This document shows, in pieces, positions 63,896 to 64,000 of a stretch of 64,000 nt of DNA (its first letter is position 1; every line of letters begins with the position of its first letter). The DNA comes from Streptomyces violascens. Its GTDB lineage: Bacteria; Actinomycetota; Actinomycetes; Streptomycetales; Streptomycetaceae. The translations under genes and the position numbers were made by a program. The stretch spans positions 806,001-870,000 of the forward strand of contig NZ_BMUA01000001.1 in NCBI RefSeq assembly GCF_014649955.1, in the 5' to 3' direction. Below the pieces are notes generated by a model. The model ran no database searches. It saw only the letters and a program-made list of their open reading frames with translations, and was not told the origin of the DNA.

Positions 63896-63922
63896 CGGGC
63901 CGGGGCGCACGGCCCCGGCCCG
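63896..63922. terminator. Bidirectional terminator hairpin
   Basis: CGGGCCGGGGC, a 5-nt loop and its exact 11-bp complement lie between the TNT-domain gene and the convergent partial gene at the window end. Confidence 0.8.
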
Positions 63923-63928
63923 TGCCGG

Positions 63929-64000
63929 TCAGCGGTCGACGGCGTCCAGGGCCTGCCGGGCCATCGGATGCGTACGCACCAGACCGGCCAGGGTGGTGGC
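63929..64000 (-). CDS. 3' end of a gene running out of the window
   Basis: The minus-strand frame reads ATTLAGLVRTHPMARQALDA VDR then TGA, with Streptomyces codon use, and sits behind a terminator hairpin. Only 23 residues are visible, too few to identify. Confidence 0.6.
   Translation of the reverse strand, partial: ATTLAGLVRTHPMARQALDAVDR

Overview
This is a high-GC actinomycete chromosome segment, almost certainly Streptomyces. The evidence is GC-rich third codon positions, frequent GTG/TTG starts, a monomeric NADP-dependent isocitrate dehydrogenase, Streptomyces-type families (DUF4436, DUF4865, a DUF6332-like protein, SHOCT-ABC operons, an ABC sugar operon with no ATPase of its own), and dispersed 'GGGCGCGGGGAACTGCGCGA' intergenic repeats. 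All function calls come from reading motifs in the translations; no database search was run. I see no rRNA, tRNA, CRISPR array, intact insertion sequence or biosynthetic gene cluster.

Layout. 1-11.4 kb: 3' end of a penicillin-binding protein, an alpha/beta hydrolase, a secreted CBM-like protein, a cytochrome P450, an esterase-like phytase-family protein, a DUF4436 protein, a TetR gene divergent from two tiny membrane proteins with paired operators between them, icd, and a divergent cold-shock-domain protein. 11.4-17.4 kb: a membrane protein, a candidate structured RNA ahead of an MscS channel, an AraC-VOC pair, another membrane protein, an RBBP9/YdeN hydrolase and an Lrp/AsnC regulator. 17.4-20.2 kb is a rearranged island. 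A promoter-plus-5' fragment of the downstream MHS transporter gene is duplicated 2.75 kb upstream of the intact gene; between the copies lie a hypothetical gene, a lipoprotein, a small AT-richer secreted protein and a deleted IS630-like transposase. 20.2-24.5 kb: MHS transporter, GAF/PucR regulator and 3-hydroxybutyrate dehydrogenase, probably one catabolic locus.

24.5-44.7 kb holds single housekeeping or envelope genes: Nudix, Lnt, a PH-like protein, a glutamate racemase-like protein, an HpnB-like glycosyltransferase, TerD, MOSC, an Rv1733c-like protein, a beta-helix/AAA+ fusion, a membrane-interrupted alpha/beta hydrolase, a DeoR regulator, a flavin monooxygenase, Usp, a Cds1-like enzyme and an anti-sigma-type ATPase. 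44.7-48.3 kb is a SHOCT-ATPase-permease operon with ATGA overlaps. 48.5-51 kb is a TetR-cupin-DUF4865-phosphotriesterase operon. 51-54 kb is a ROK regulator divergent from a probably leaderless MFS exporter. 54-58 kb has a MarR gene, a DUF6332-like gene behind a 16-bp hairpin, a two-component system, and a TetR gene divergent from a deazaflavin-dependent oxidoreductase. 58-62.8 kb is an alpha-galactoside uptake operon (binding protein, two permeases, GH4 enzyme). The window ends with a secreted TNT-domain NADase-like protein.

Regulatory logic that can be read directly: several regulators sit next to matching palindromes. An 18-bp palindrome (GTACTCC-GCAG-GGAGTAC) ahead of the histidine kinase/response regulator operon recurs with two mismatches ahead of the SHOCT-ABC operon 8 kb away. 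This suggests a two-component system controlling that transporter.
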